A stretch of DNA of 64,000 nucleotides from contig NC_052615.1 in the NCBI RefSeq assembly GCF_016545825.1, positions 31,803,088-31,867,087 of the forward strand, in the 5' to 3' direction. Made by a program: the position numbers and the translations under genes. Origin of the DNA: Eucalyptus grandis (Eukaryota; Streptophyta; Magnoliopsida; Myrtales; Myrtaceae). Below the pieces are notes generated by a model. It saw only the letters and a program-made list of their open reading frames with translations, ran no database searches and was not told the origin of the DNA. Of the stretch, positions 1-11,015 are shown piece after piece; position 1 is the first letter of the stretch, and the number at the start of each line of letters is the position of its first letter.

Positions 1-296
1 CAATAATTGAAGAACCTTTGAATTAAATCAACTTTGCTACATTTGTTTCGCTATTGTACAAGACGCTGGTGGAAAATTATGGTACTCTAGGGCTGACATA
101 GATCTGAAAATGAGAACTATACTCTTTTAATAATCGCTAGACATTAACTCTATGATTATGGAGGCCAAAAATATGAAATGAAATCTACCAAGAGCAGAAT
201 TGCCGGAGAGGATTAACCATATTTTCTGGTGCATCAGGGCGAAAAATAGTCAAGTATATTGATAGAAGAACTAGTCACCTAGCTGTATAGACTTAC
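1..296 (-). other. Intron of CYP706 copy A (5' part)
   Basis: This is the intron following exon 1 of copy A. The minus-strand donor GTAAGT lies at 291-296. The stretch is co-linear with the intron of copy E around 59450-59720, including the segment beginning GGCTGACATAGATC. It should continue left of the window to exon 2 of copy A, which cannot be seen here. Confidence 0.75.
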
Positions 297-1295
297 TTTA
301 AGAATCGCTTTGAGAACTCTATTCTTGTCCGTTGGTGAATGGTTATCTTCAAGATCCATCTCCACGTCCAGGAAAATCTGCAAAAAATCCCTTTTTTGTT
401 CATTTCTTTCAGATTCTCCTTCCTTCTGCTTGAACAGTTCATTTGTTTTTCCTTCGGTTGCACAATCGATAACAGACTGAAGAAAATCATCTAGCCACTG
501 ATGCACCCTTTTCATGTCCCTTTCCACTCCTTGCAGGTCAAGCCAAGCGAGTGCCGGGAAAAAGTCCGAAACATTTGGACTACCTAAGAGCACCATATAT
601 TCAGCCACCACCTTTCGAAACTCGGCGCCCATGGCTTCGCACTTCTCTCCCTCAAGCGTCCCTCCCCACAGCATTGCCATCATCCCGTTAATCAAGATCA
701 GAAGGGTCAATTCCCCGATATCAACCGGCATGCCAGATTTTCTATACAGATCACTCAGAGCTTTCCTGACCTCCTGCCTTCTCAAATCGTAACAGGCATC
801 GAGGCTCGCATTGCTCATTATCTGCCGTACGAACAGTTTGCGGAGATTCCTCCAATAAGGCCCCTGGCTTGCGAAGGCAATACTCCTTCCACCGTATGAC
901 GACATGGTGGCAGCGATGTTCGGGTCCCGATTGGCAAACATTATGTCCTGGTCCCGAACAATTTCTCTGGCCACCGACGGGGAGTTAATCACGACATATA
1001 ACTTGCTTCCAAGCTGGAGTTTGTAGATGGGGCCGTATGTCTTGGCCAATTCGGAGAACTTCCGGTGGAGATCGTTCCCTAGGAATGGGAGGTACCCGAG
1101 GAATGGCATGCCTCGGGGCCCTGGGGGCAATGGATTCTTCGAGTTTTTTCGCCTCCTGAAAATGGAAAAAACCAAAAAAGTAAGTGTTGCAATTGCTATG
1201 ACAAGAAATGTTGTGATAGCTGTAGGAATTGCATCATCCTCTTCTTTAGCATGCCACAAACACAGCCAGGCACGTCCAGCGTATCCGTTTGACAT
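297..1295 (-). CDS. Cytochrome P450, CYP706 family, copy A, exon 1 (partial gene)
   Basis: This exon encodes the N-terminal 333 residues of a membrane-anchored cytochrome P450. Visible in order are a hydrophobic anchor at about residues 28-46, the proline-rich hinge PLPPGPRG near 56-63, and the C-helix motif WRNLRK near residue 150 (W..R). The exon ends in phase 0 at an AAA codon followed by donor GTAAGT. The start was chosen because copies B and E begin at the same M-S-(N/D)-G-Y. The I-helix, ExxR and heme-binding motifs belong to exon 2, outside the window. Known CYP706 enzymes oxidise terpenes, flavones or aldoximes (for example CYP706B1 of cotton and CYP706C55 of Eucalyptus cladocalyx), so the substrate cannot be inferred. 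The protein is expected on the cytosolic face of the endoplasmic reticulum. It closely resembles copy E and has no break in the visible part. Confidence 0.85.
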
Positions 1296-2076
1296 TTTGG
1301 CTCGCGACCACGGGAAGAGAAGTAGCCAAGCAAGAATAAGAAATTCTTTTATTACACTAAGTATATATGGTCTTCCTATGGATGAGTGGGTCTCTTATAG
1401 ATGATAAACGAGAAGCTGATAAGAAAATCCAGTGGTTCTGGTTTGCCCCCATCGACACAAGAACAAAAATGACAACTGGAGAAAACTGCAAATGAGTACG
1501 ATGATTGAACAAGCGTAATGCTACGGTGTATATAATGCCGGAAGTAATATATGTTATCGGGAAGCTGTGCGATAAGGGTTAAAGGTCGACTTTAATGGTA
1601 TATAACTAATCGTAATTTTGACAAATTAATTTAGCTAAAATTGTTAAGATCATGAGATAATAAACGCGTACTTGGATTAGGAAAATTTGCATTTTCTTTT
1701 GTGCCTGAGCTTTCAGAGCTATAAAAGGAATCTAGGGAAAAAAAACTAGATTTAAAAATTCTAATTAGAACATTAAACCGTATGGAAAAGTCATATCTGA
1801 TTCTAATTCCACAAAACAGAAAGAGTCCCGCGCTTCATACAAAAGCCCCAAGCCCTAGTCCTATGAGAGAGAGAGGTTTTTTTTTTTGGTCGGAAGAGAG
1901 AGGGGTTGGGTTGCCCCCATTTTAACTCCTAATTTTTGTTTCAAAAGAATTGTTTAGTTTTCAATGACCATTTACAACTTTAACTTTAAAAATATCATTT
2001 ATGACTTCTGATAAAACTCTGACCTTGAAAAGACCAAATGGCCCCTCTCATTTTAGCATATCGTCAGTCTTTGCAT
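1296..2076 (-). repeat. Duplicated 5' flank of the CYP706 array (unit A)
   Basis: Upstream sequence of copy A. It recurs at 56741-57360 and, split in two, at 60717-61065 and 62138-62385. Shared landmarks are the segment with GGTCGACTTTAA, an AG-rich run, a poly-T run, and the stretch ending at GTCTTTG just before a long-TIR element. The shared flank shows that duplication copied several hundred bases of promoter with the gene. Confidence 0.7.
1362..1368 (-). promoter_or_regulatory. Probable TATA box of CYP706 copy A
   Basis: ATATATA on the minus strand lies about 67-73 bases upstream of the ATG. The same motif occurs at the same distance in copy E (60783-60789), while copy B has a mutated version. 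Conservation between intact copies supports a real core promoter. Confidence 0.55.
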
Positions 2077-2876
2077 GGAAAAATTGTTCAAAAAATCTTA
2101 AATTTATCATATTTTTGCTAATTTAGTTCTAGTCTTTCAATTTTATCAATCGAAACCTAAACATTTTCATGTTTTACTAATTGAGTCCATCCGACTTAAA
2201 TTGGCAAGAAATTGCTGACGTAGACATGGATATCTTATAAGGCACAATTAACGCGAATGTGAATAATTTTTTATAATATTTTAAATTTAAAATTAATTTT
2301 TTTTTTTATTCTAACCATGTGTAGGCTAGGGCGTTGCTACCTTCACTAGCCACAGGTGAGGGCCTTTGCACCTTTATCTGCCCCCACCCAAATCCAGGCG
2401 AGGCCCATTAGGCTCTTGCCTAAAGCTGGTGAGGGTGTCAACTATGTGAGGGTCGTGACATCCTCACTAGATTTAGGAAGAGGGTCTTGACCCTTGCCTT
2501 GCCTAGGCGAGGTGAGGGCATTGCAACCCTCACCTGGATCTAAACGAGGGCGAATGCCTTTGCTTGTAATTGATGAGGGCAGTGACATCCTTCCCCAGAC
2601 CAGGCGAGGGTCGTTGGCCCTCGCCAGTTTTGGGTTAGGAAAAAAAATTAAATACTGAAAATTAAAATAAAAGAAGATTAAAATATTATTAAAAATTATT
2701 CACGTTGGTGTTAATCATGCCACATAGGACAATTGGCTCTACATTAGTGATTTTTAGTCAAAATTGATTGGATGAACTTGATTAGCAAAATGCGAAAATC
2801 TTTAGGATTTAATTGGCGAAATTGAGAGGTTTATAACTAAATTAGCAGTAGGTTTAGGACTTTTGGATACTTTTCC
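2077..2876. mobile_element. Non-autonomous long-TIR element (Mutator-like MITE), unit A
   Basis: The left end begins GGAAAAATTGTTC. The right end is its diverged inverted copy, GGAAAAGTATCC on the opposite strand. Similarity extends about 200 bases inward from each end, through the tract with GCTAATTTAG and AATTGAGTCC. The centre (about 2325-2635) is GC-richer and made of repeated GAGGGC/CTCGCC words. There is no transposase. A related copy lies at 57361-58114 in the same relative place. No target-site duplication could be confirmed because the right flank is poly-T. Confidence 0.6.
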
Positions 2877-2884
2877 TTTTTTTT

Positions 2885-3300
2885 TTCATAAATATATAGA
2901 GGAGTTTACAGTCACAACAATCTATTATGCGGTGCACTCGTGAATTAGATCAAGTGCTTGGAAGCCAATAATTTTTGTAATAATATTTGTGAATTTGTTT
3001 ATGAGATTGAGAAATTATTTTGCAAGAAATTATAGGAGTTAAAATGTTGTATGATTTAGTGGATGTAATTGTGGATTGGGATAATGGCAAAAGCCTCAAC
3101 TATGATTGTAATCTCTATTGCATCGATCGATCTATAGTGTAATCTCATGTTGTTTACCTCATCAAGTAGGTCACACCAATTGAATCATATAAATTCGGTG
3201 TTTGTTCATTATGTTTTATTCTTTGCACTATGCTGTAAGCGAATCGCCTCCTTGATAACACCGTAATCAAATATACGTGCAAGACCTAAAATGTTTTGCG
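2885..3300 (+). repeat. LTR-like retrotransposon fragment, unit A
   Basis: This segment is homologous to 58115-58445 (same orientation) and to 61069-61420 (reverse complement). It contains ATTGTAATCTCTATTGCATC and a later GTGTTTG...TTATGTTTTATTCTT tract. It also resembles the degraded LTR at about 5160-5460, suggesting a copia-type LTR origin. No coding sequence is present. From about 3301 the sequence becomes the 3' flank of pseudogene B. Confidence 0.5.
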
Positions 3301-3438
3301 CTTAAATCACATGACTTCATCTTCTGGTTGAACTAATCCGAAGAACCAATAGACAACTTCTCCTACATCTGACACACCGGCAGGATACTTTCATTTCCTA
3401 GAATTAAAATGAAGAGTTTTGAGACTCTAATGAAAGAT

Positions 3439-4153
3439 CTATCTTGACATGTAGAGCTTTGGAATGGATAATCTCGGCCTGGGAATGGCCACCGGGGGAT
3501 TCAATTTCTTGACCACAATCCCGAACTTGTCCGATAGTTCCAGCTCCACCTCTTGCGGTAATTCCCACTCGAATGAATGCAAAAGAGAGGCCAAAGAAAA
3601 CGTCAGCATCCTCTCTGTCAGTGCGAGCCATGCGCATATCCTTCGACCGGAACCGAAAGGCAAGTGCGTGAAGTCGTTGCCCAAGAGGTCATACTTACTG
3701 GGATCTTCCAAGAACCTCTTGGGCCTAAACTCCGTCGGTTTGTCCCAAATCATGGGGTCCCTGTGGATATAACCCTCGTTTAGGAATATGTTACTGCCCT
3801 TTAGTGCCGAGGCACCAAATTCGGAGAACTGGAACCCATGATTATATCCACAGGGACCCCATGATTTGGGACGTTTGTAGGTGGAGAACTCAGTAGGTCT
3901 CGGCCAATTTGGAGAACTTCCGGTGTAGGTCGCTCCCTAGGAACGGGAGGTACCCGAGGAATGGCACGCCTCGGGGCCTTAGGGGCAATGGATTCTTCGA
4001 GTTTTTTCGCCTCCTGAGCATGGAAAAAACCAAAAATCTAAGAGTTGCAATTGCTATGACAACAAGTTTTCTGATAGCTCTAGGAAGTGCATCGTTCTCT
4101 TCTTTAGCAGGCCACAACCACAACCAGGAACGTCCAGAGTATCCGTCTGACAT
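3439..4153 (-). pseudogene. CYP706 pseudogene B, internally deleted
   Basis: This relic joins two ends of a CYP706 gene. The N-terminal piece (about 3892-4153) covers the anchor, hinge and the region to AETY, about residue 87. The C-terminal piece (3439 to about 3804) starts near KGSN and runs through the heme loop to the normal end. About 340 codons and the intron are missing, including the C-helix, I-helix and ExxR motif. The heme loop reads FGSGRRICAW, so the last glycine of FxxGxRxCxG is tryptophan. The hinge has PLPLRPRG instead of PLPPGPRG. The TATA position reads ATGTATGC instead of the TATA box of A and E. A 31 bp inverted repeat marks the junction. It cannot encode an active P450. 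Confidence 0.85.
3742..3872. repeat. 31 bp perfect inverted repeat at the deletion junction of pseudogene B
   Basis: Positions 3742-3772 and 3842-3872 are exact reverse complements (31 bases) with a 69-base spacer. The left arm is normal CYP706 exon 2 sequence (IHRDPMIWD region). The right arm is an inverted copy of it. The spacer also contains a short extra scrap of exon 1 (around 3819-3834, AATTCGGAGAACT). Confidence 0.9.
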
Positions 4154-4315
4154 TTTAGCTCTCCACCACAGGAAGAGAAGCAGCGAAGCAAGAATAAGAA
4201 ATTATTTTATTACACTAGGCATACATGGTCTTCCCCTAGATGTGTGGGTCTCTCATGGATGATAAAGGAAAAGCTGATGAGGGAATGGTGCGGTTCTGGT
4301 CTGCCCTCATCGACA

Positions 4316-4702
4316 CAAGGACAAAAATTGACAACTGAAGAGCACCGATTACAATCAGCAGCCCCACGCTTGACTTGGGAGAAGGCGTTGGGGAATCCGA
4401 GGTGACCTCCCTCTCTACCCTCGTAAGAGGGGGAGTTCGACTGACTTCTTTATTTTCCTGTACCACGCCCCAAGTTTCCCTGGGGAAGGCGTTGCGGGAA
4501 TCCGAGGTGATCTCCCTCTCTACCCTCATAAGAGGGGGAGTGGCCGGGTAGGCCAACGGGGCCAATATCTTTTTTCAAGCCCGGGTCCCAGCCTATATTC
4601 TTGTCTTTTCTAGGATGTCAAAGTCTTTTAAGGATTTGTTTAGATCCCATGGACAAAAATTGACAGCTGAAGAGCCCCAATTACAATCAGCAGCCCCACG
4701 TG
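4316..4702. repeat. Local direct duplications in the 5' flank of pseudogene B
   Basis: Two nested direct repeats are visible. GACAAAAATTGACA plus about 40 following bases occurs at 4319-4370 and 4651-4702. A tract with CCTCCCTCTCTACCCTC occurs at about 4381-4433 and 4490-4541. The duplications lie upstream of the degraded TATA position and are not seen in units A or E. Confidence 0.7.
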
Positions 4703-5049
4703 GTCCAGTTTTTGACTTGCACGGAGGAGTTGTCATTGTCATGAGGAGTCATTAGTCTTACATAATTGTATGATATTTTTTGTCGGTGGTATGGACCGGG
4801 TCGAGCACTTTGCATCGTTGATAGAAGCAGTACCTTTGATGATTTAGGCCGGAAAATATCAAATCATCTCGACTGATGGGACGCAAGTACTAATTACTAA
4901 TATTTTACCGAATGTTACTATTCAATGCAATTAGTTTTCTTTCCTAAATTTAACCTTTCGAATTGAAAATGTATTTTGGATTTTAGCTCGATAAGCAAAC
5001 TTTTCTGATCCTAGTAAGTAGTCTAATTTGAGTAGATTTGCTATTTGAT
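4703..5049. other. Intergenic, no gene seen
   Basis: AT-rich sequence between the flank of pseudogene B and the degraded copia relic. No open frame or recognisable repeat was found. Confidence 0.5.
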
Positions 5050-6600
5050 TAGTTATTTAGTTTGGATAAATTTCCTATTTTGGATTTAATTATTATCTAT
5101 ATATAAAAAGTATCTTTGTTGTGAAAGGTATTCATCATTTTGTGCAATTGCACACGAAAGCAATATGAGACTATTTAAAGTTGTGAAAAAGATTTTATGT
5201 AAGTATTTTTTTGAGATTGAAAGATTATTTCATCAAGAATTGTGATGGCTAAATATCATGTCAGTTATTAAGTAGATTTGAGAGTTAGGAAATACTTAAG
5301 AGTGTCTGAGTGCGGTTATAATCTTTATTTGATTGCTTGATCTATTGCAAATTCTTATGTTGCTATCTCTATAGATGTAAGTCATATTGATCAAACAATA
5401 TAAATATGATATTTAATTTATTTTTTTATGCTTATTTTATAATTCGATTTGTTATTTTTCACAACAATTGTTATCAGAATTAGGTTTGTATGAGTTAAAT
5501 CAAATTGATGGTGACAAGATAAGGAAAAGTAAACAAAGTTAATAGGAAAGATTTTTGGTTTTTAGAAGATACAAATTGAATATTATCTTTACTAGAGAAA
5601 TTTGCATTTACCCTTATTTGGAAAGAAACCAAAGTTGGTGAAACAAGCTGATTGGAAGTTGCTGGATAGACAATTGCCGGGTATAATTTAGCTGACATTG
5701 GCTCGTAATATTGCATTAGCATCGTAAAAGAGAAGATCATTGCAGGATTGACGAAAGTCCAATCAAATTTATGAGAAACTCTTTGCGAACAATAAGGTCT
5801 ACTTTATGTATTGTTTGTTTCACTTAAAGATGAGTGAAGGAGCATTGGTTGCTCGAAAATCAATGAATTCAACGCAATTGTCAGTCAATTGAGTTTAACC
5901 TTTGATTTTATCAATGTTCATTGCTTGATAGTTGGATTACTATATTATTGTTATTAGTAATTCCATTGGGTTAGTAAGTTTGGCGTTTGATGAAATTCAT
6001 TACTTCATTCTAAGTGAAGGCATCCATAGAAGAGATTCTAGTGAATTTATGCAAGCTGTTTTAGAAGGTGAAGGAAGAGGAGGAGATAATAATAGTGTTA
6101 GTAGGAGTAGTGCAAATTTGAACAGGTGTAGTTAGTTTAGGATTTGTGGTGTTGTCTATTGGAGTTAGGGCAAGAGGGATTATCTTAAAATGGATTGCCT
6201 TAAGCTAAACAACAAGAAGGATAAGAGAAATGGAGTTGAGTCTAATGATGATATTGTTGTAGTTGCTAACCATGCCTTAGATGGTGCTCATTATGTATTT
6301 TTTGTCACTAAGAATTCATCGTTTGACGAATAAATTATGATTTTGTTGCTTATTTCCCGCTACACCAAACATGGAACTAGTTTGCTATTTATCAATGCAT
6401 GGAGAATGGTTAAATGTACTTAGGGAGCAATGCCGAGTGCAATGTTGGCATTGTTAGAATTAGAATGCATGATGGTGATGTGAGAATATTGACTGAAGTG
6501 AGACATATTTCAAAATTGAAAAAAATGTAATTTTACTAAGTGTCATAGATTTAGCTGAGTGTTGGTAAACCCAAAAAAGTATATATATTCAAGTTGACCT
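5050..6600 (+). mobile_element. Degraded copia-type retrotransposon relic
   Basis: A worn LTR-like tract (about 5050-5460) is followed at about 5468 by TTGTTATCAGAAT, a decayed primer-binding site of the usual copia type TGGTATCAGA. Short broken Gag pieces follow. INEFNAIVSQL is at about 5860 and an ILSEGIHRRDS region at about 6010. Both resemble the Gag of the copia element at 42918-46757, where INEFN.IVSQL and ILSEDIRRRES occur. Many stops and frameshifts interrupt every frame, and pol is essentially absent. Confidence 0.6.
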
Positions 6601-6991
6601 ATAAATCATTGGTTTAAATTTTTGAATTAATATGGATCCAATTAGATATATTTATTGGTTTAGATTTGGACTCCCTCTTAGTAATTTTTCCAAGCGAAGG
6701 TATGAGTTTCTGCTGCACTCTTGTTACGGCTAAATTCTCCTCTACCCTTCATCTGTGTCTCCAATTTCCTCCGAACAAAGAAGGAGGAGAACATGGTCTT
6801 AATCAAAGCGGAGGACTACCATCAGTTCGGCATTAACCTTTGCTTATTGCAAACGTACATGTAATACGTGACTAACTCCAGGCCATTCCTTAGTTTAGAC
6901 AAAAATGCAAGAATATCAACGGATTCTCTCAATTCATGTTGCCATGAATAGGACTCGTACCATAACATAGTCGATAGATATGCATATATCT
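6601..6991. other. Intergenic, 3' flank of pseudogene C
   Basis: AT-rich sequence with no supported gene. It lies immediately downstream of the shifted stop of CYP706 pseudogene C. Confidence 0.4.
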
Positions 6992-9583
6992 TTACTGAAA
7001 ACCGAGGCTAGAAACATACAAAGAAAAGGAGTTTGGAAGCTTCAATCCGAAATACCTATATCTGCATGTAGAGCTCTGTCTGGACAATTTTGGTTTGGGA
7101 ATGGCGACTAGTGGATTCATTTTCTTGACCACAATCCCGAACTTGTCTGACAAATATAACTCCGTCCCTTGTGGTAATTCCCACTCGAACGAATGCAAAA
7201 GGGAAGTCGAAACACACGTGAGCATTCTCTCTGCCAGCGGAAGCCCTTCACACATCCTTCGACCAGAACCAAATGGCATGTATCCGAAGTTGTTGCCCGA
7301 TAGATTATACAAGCTAAGATCTTCCAAGAATCTTTCCGGTCTAAACCCTAATGGTTTGTCCCAAATCTTAGGGTCCCTGTGGATATATGATCCATTCAGG
7401 AATATGTTACCGCCCTTTGGTATCATGTAACCCTTGACGACACAGGAAGAATGCGCGGTCCGAGGCACCAATAAGGGCAGTGCCAGGTGCAAGCGCAACA
7501 CCTCTTTGATGACAGCATCGAGGTACTTTAATTTGGGCAAGCGCTGCTCTTCGACCATCTCATCTACTCCCAAAACTTCTGTCAATTCCTCCACTACTTT
7601 GTCCATCACATTCCGGTTCCGCAGCAACTCTGCCATCACCCATTCGGTCATTGTTGACGATGTATCGGTCCCGCCAATCACGATGTCCTATCCGATCATT
7701 CAAAGTTTCATCAGTAAGAGCAGAATTCTGTGACGGTCCATTAAGTTGCATAGTTAATGACGCACTGTATCAGAGAAGAACTAACCTGAAAGTCAAGATA
7801 TGGGACTGATCAACGGAGTTGGACACGGCCCAGTAAGATGATAAGATGTGAAACAAGAAGGGCATGAAAAGAGATCAATTCGGACGAGATATGACAAACG
7901 TCCCCGGAGATTTGGCACAAGATGATTGACATATTTTTGGGTATTATCAACTTTTCCTATTGTGTATATGATGTGGGTTGAAATTATGATAACGTAATGC
8001 TAATAGAGATTCTTAAGGAAGCACAGTACCCTATAAATAATCGTTAAACAACTAACTTAGGATTATATGTGGCACTTGGCAGCCATTATATGGAATGAGA
8101 TCTAAAAATTAGGAACGGAGTTGTAGATCGAGGATTCACTATGTTTTATGGTGCATCAGGCTGTCAAATGCAAGTATATGTTAGAAATTAAATCAAATTC
8201 ATTGGTATCGATAACTGTTTGGTATTCGCATTGAAGAAGAGTTATAATTGTTGTGTTATCTATAATTAGTCTGTTCGTATTTCTAGGTATAGTGATTGTT
8301 TATAGAGATATCTTGACATATGATGAGATAAGGTGATATATGGTGATTGTTTTGTTATAATCTGGGTCTTATCCGGAACATTAGCTTTATATATTGGGAA
8401 GAGCGAATGTCATGTAATAAGTCTATAAATAGGGAAGTCTTGCAATTGTTTTTTGTTAAGGTGAAATAAATTTACAAGCCTATCTATCTTTTTCTCTTCC
8501 TTGTGTGAGTTGTAAGTGTTTCATCTTCAAATTACTTTCATTAAAGTGGTATCGGAGCTTACGGTTTGTGATCATGGCCTAAACAAATAATCAGCTTCTT
8601 CTTCAATACTCTCGTCTTACCAAAGAAAATTCTAGTAACTGGGCCATTAAAATGAAAGCTATACTTGATGTTTACGATGTATAGGAACTCGTTAACACTG
8701 GCTATGATGAGCCAGAGGATGAAGCTACCTTGAACCAAAACTTGAGGAATGCCTTGGAGAAGATTCGTTCGAAAGATCAATATGCCTTGTCAATCATCTA
8801 TTAAGCTTTAGATGATTTTATGTTCAAAAAAGCGTTGAACACTACTACTGCTAAGGAGGCATAGGAGATTCTTCATGATACACATCTAAGAGTATAGAAA
8901 GTTCAGGAGATTCGCTTTCAAACCTTGAAAGGCGAATTTGAGGCAATTCATGTGAAAGTATCTGAATTAATTGTTGATTATTTCATAAGATTTTTGGCGA
9001 TTGTCAATAAGATGAAAAGAAATGGAGAAGACATTTCAAATATTTGTGTTATTGAGAAAATACTTTGGTCCTTAGACAAGAAGTATGTAGACAAGAAGTA
9101 TGACTACATTGCTGTTGCAATTGAAGAATCTCTTAACTTGGATGCCATGACATTCGATCAGCTTATGGGCTTCATTACAAGCCTATGAAGGAAGGTTCGG
9201 AAGAAAAAAGATTGAACCAGTGGAGGATCTTGTAATTTTTTTTTGTTAAGATAAATAAATTTAAAAACCTATCGGCAATATTCGCGTCCCGATTGGCAAA
9301 CATCATGTCCTGGTCTCGCACGATTTCTTTGGCTAGCGATGGGGAGCTAACCACGGCATACAGCTTGCTTCCAAGCCAGAGTTTGTAGACGGGGCCATAG
9401 GTCTCGGCCAATTCGGTGAACTTCCAGTGAAGATCGGTCCCAAGGAATGGGAGGTACCCGAGGAAAGCTAAGAGTTGCGATTGCTACGACAAACAGTGTC
9501 GTAGTAGCTCTTGGAATTGCATCGCTCGCTTCTTTAGCATGCCACGACCCTGGCCAGGGACGTTCGGAGTCTCCTATCGGCAT
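6992..9583 (-). pseudogene. CYP706 pseudogene C, disrupted by a copia fragment
   Basis: Exon 2 (from 7687 leftward) is well preserved. It has an acceptor AG at 7688-7689, the I-helix motif IGGTDTSS, ExxR (KEVLRLH) and the heme loop PFGSGRRMCEG. A one-base deletion near the end (632 rather than 633 bases to the ancestral stop at 7056-7058) shifts the frame and adds a foreign tail to 6992. Exon 1 survives only as about 9274-9583. It begins M-P-I-G-D-S-E-R and has lost about 65 bases covering the proline-rich hinge, which also shifts the frame near 9465. It is cut after FANRDANIA. The rest of exon 1 and the intron end are replaced by a copia fragment at 8179-9273. The intron from 7688 to 8178 still matches that of copies A and E. 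Confidence 0.85.
8179..9273 (+). mobile_element. Copia fragment inside CYP706 pseudogene C
   Basis: Starts TGTTAGAAATTAA exactly where intron homology to copies A and E stops. A probable 5' LTR (8179 to about 8540) is followed by primer-binding site TGGTATCGGAGC at 8547-8558. A broken Gag (UBN2-type) coding region follows at about 8575-9188 with several stops. Its best open part is 8925-9188. At 9226-9273 a short piece resembles LTR sequence at 8440-8485, probably a remnant of a truncated 3' LTR. Pol is missing. The insertion and a linked deletion removed much of the P450 exon 1. Confidence 0.7.
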
Positions 9584-9904
9584 TTCAGCTCGGGAGAACG
9601 GTCTGAGGAGTCGTCGAGCAAGAATGAGTATGTCTGTAGGGACGCTACATGAGGAAGTTCTTCCGATGGGCGGTTTTCATCGGAAAAGTAAGTTGTTCAC
9701 GTGACACTCAGACAGTGACTGCCACTGATACATGAACAATTATCGATCAAACGAAAATGACCCCAGGGGTCCAGTTTTTGACATGCTATAAGTGGGGGTT
9801 TGTCGTCTATTTAGTTTTGTTGATTTGCATGGTGTCCATGGTTAATATCATGTCGGATGCCACCGACGTCCAGACCTCTCAAAGTCTAAGATGATCACGA
9901 TCTT
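9584..9904. other. 5' flank of pseudogene C
   Basis: Upstream sequence of pseudogene C. A short tract with GGTCCAGTTTTTGAC (about 9769) matches the flank of pseudogene B near 4694. It ends at the target site ATCTT (9900-9904) of the outer copia element. Confidence 0.5.
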
Positions 9905-10346
9905 TGATGGTTTTATATGAGATGGGCTTAAGGCCCGTCCGCCCATGTTGGGCCTAAAAGCCCGGCCCATAGGAATAGGGCCCATGGATGAAGAGACGTT
10001 CCTTTGTTGGAGGAACGTATAAAAGGAGAAAGAGAGAGGAGGAACACACCCTTTGGCATAATAACGCACGTACGTTCCTCTCCCTCTCTCCTCCAAAAAA
10101 AAAGAAAACGCTTAAGGTGACGCTGTCTTCCCTTCAGCCAATCGACGTCATCGGATCGAACGGGATCGAGAATTTCTTCCTCGATTTTCAGCATTGGTGT
10201 TTAATTTGTGGCTAACAAGGTACGCTCGAATCCGTGGTGTGCTTTAGGATCGGTGATACGTGTTTTTCCCGGGCTTCGTCTTCCGCATTGCTTTAGGGGT
10301 TCGATTTAGTGTCGAATCCGATTTCGGGGATCCGTTATTCCCAACA
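9905..10346 (+). repeat. 5' LTR of outer copia element
   Basis: 442 bases, paired with 26178-26624. It contains a TATA box (TATAAAAGG, 10018-10026) followed by an AG-rich tract. An inverted GGGC-rich hairpin-like segment (GGGCTTAAGGCCC, GGGCCTAAAAGCCC) lies just upstream of the TATA box. The pair differs by few substitutions and short indels, so the insertion is fairly recent. Confidence 0.95.
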
Positions 10347-10347
10347 T

Positions 10348-10360
10348 TGGTATCAAAGCC
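10348..10360 (+). promoter_or_regulatory. Primer-binding site of outer copia element
   Basis: TGGTATCAAAGCC begins two bases after the LTR end. It resembles the copia consensus TGGTATCAGAGC, complementary to initiator methionine tRNA. Confidence 0.85.
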
Positions 10361-10539
10361 CTAGTTCACGTTTTCTCGACCTGTTTGATGTTTTTTGATT
10401 GATTTTTCGCGAAAATTTTCGGCCGTATGGATCGAGGCGAGAAATCTCGACACCCGAGCGTTGTTCGTCCATTTTTTTGAGTTTCGTGATTCGAAATCGA
10501 TTTCGAAGGCATAGGGTGAAAGGGTACGTCGGGCGAGTC

Positions 10540-11015
10540 CGGCGACATGTCGTGCGCCGCCGGGCGACGCCGCACGCGCCCCACACGCGCGGCCAAAAGC
10601 CGCTGCGCTTGGGTGCGACACGCCCGAAGCGCTGGCATCGGCCAGCGCGTGCGCCACACGCGCCGGTCGGCGAATCGGCACGTGCGTGATGCCGGCGGTG
10701 AACCGGCACGCGCCGGTCGGTGGACCGACGCGTGCTGACGTCACCCAACGGTCGGTAACTGTTGGGATGACGTCATCGATGACGTCAGCGCCGACGACGG
10801 TTGGCCGGGCGGTCATCGGCCGGCGACCCGACCCGACTCGACTCGCGGACGCCTGGCACGCGTGCGGCACGTGCCGGCTGACGTCTGCGTGACGTCAGCC
10901 CGCGCACGCACGCGGCACGTGCGGTCGGTTCGTCCGACCCGGCCCGACCGGTCCGACGACCGACGACCGACGACTTGACCGTTGACCGTTGACCGACGAC
11001 CGTTGACCGTTGACC
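10540..11015 (+). promoter_or_regulatory. GC-rich leader of outer copia element with clustered TGACGTCA and TTGACC motifs
   Basis: The untranslated leader is strongly GC-rich, unlike its surroundings. It contains four palindromic TGACGTCA sites (10736-10743, 10768-10775, 10780-10787, 10890-10897), the classic target of TGA/bZIP factors. It also contains five TTGACC W-box cores within 41 bases (10975-11015), the core recognised by WRKY factors. Motif identity is seen directly. Enhancer activity is inferred, by analogy with stress-responsive plant retrotransposons. Confidence 0.5.

Noticed and set aside
8547..8558. Possible tRNA gene traces (TGGTATC-type sequences at several places)
   Set aside because: These are retrotransposon primer-binding sites next to LTR ends. 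No cloverleaf-forming sequence was found.
10353..10892. 131 and 169 codon frames in the outer copia leader
   Set aside because: They lie before gag in a GC-rich untranslated leader and extend toward the primer-binding site. No Gag or other similarity.
10975..11015. CRISPR-like short regular repeats
   Set aside because: Seven-base GTTGACC repeats with no spacers in a plant retrotransposon leader. No CRISPR array exists in the window.
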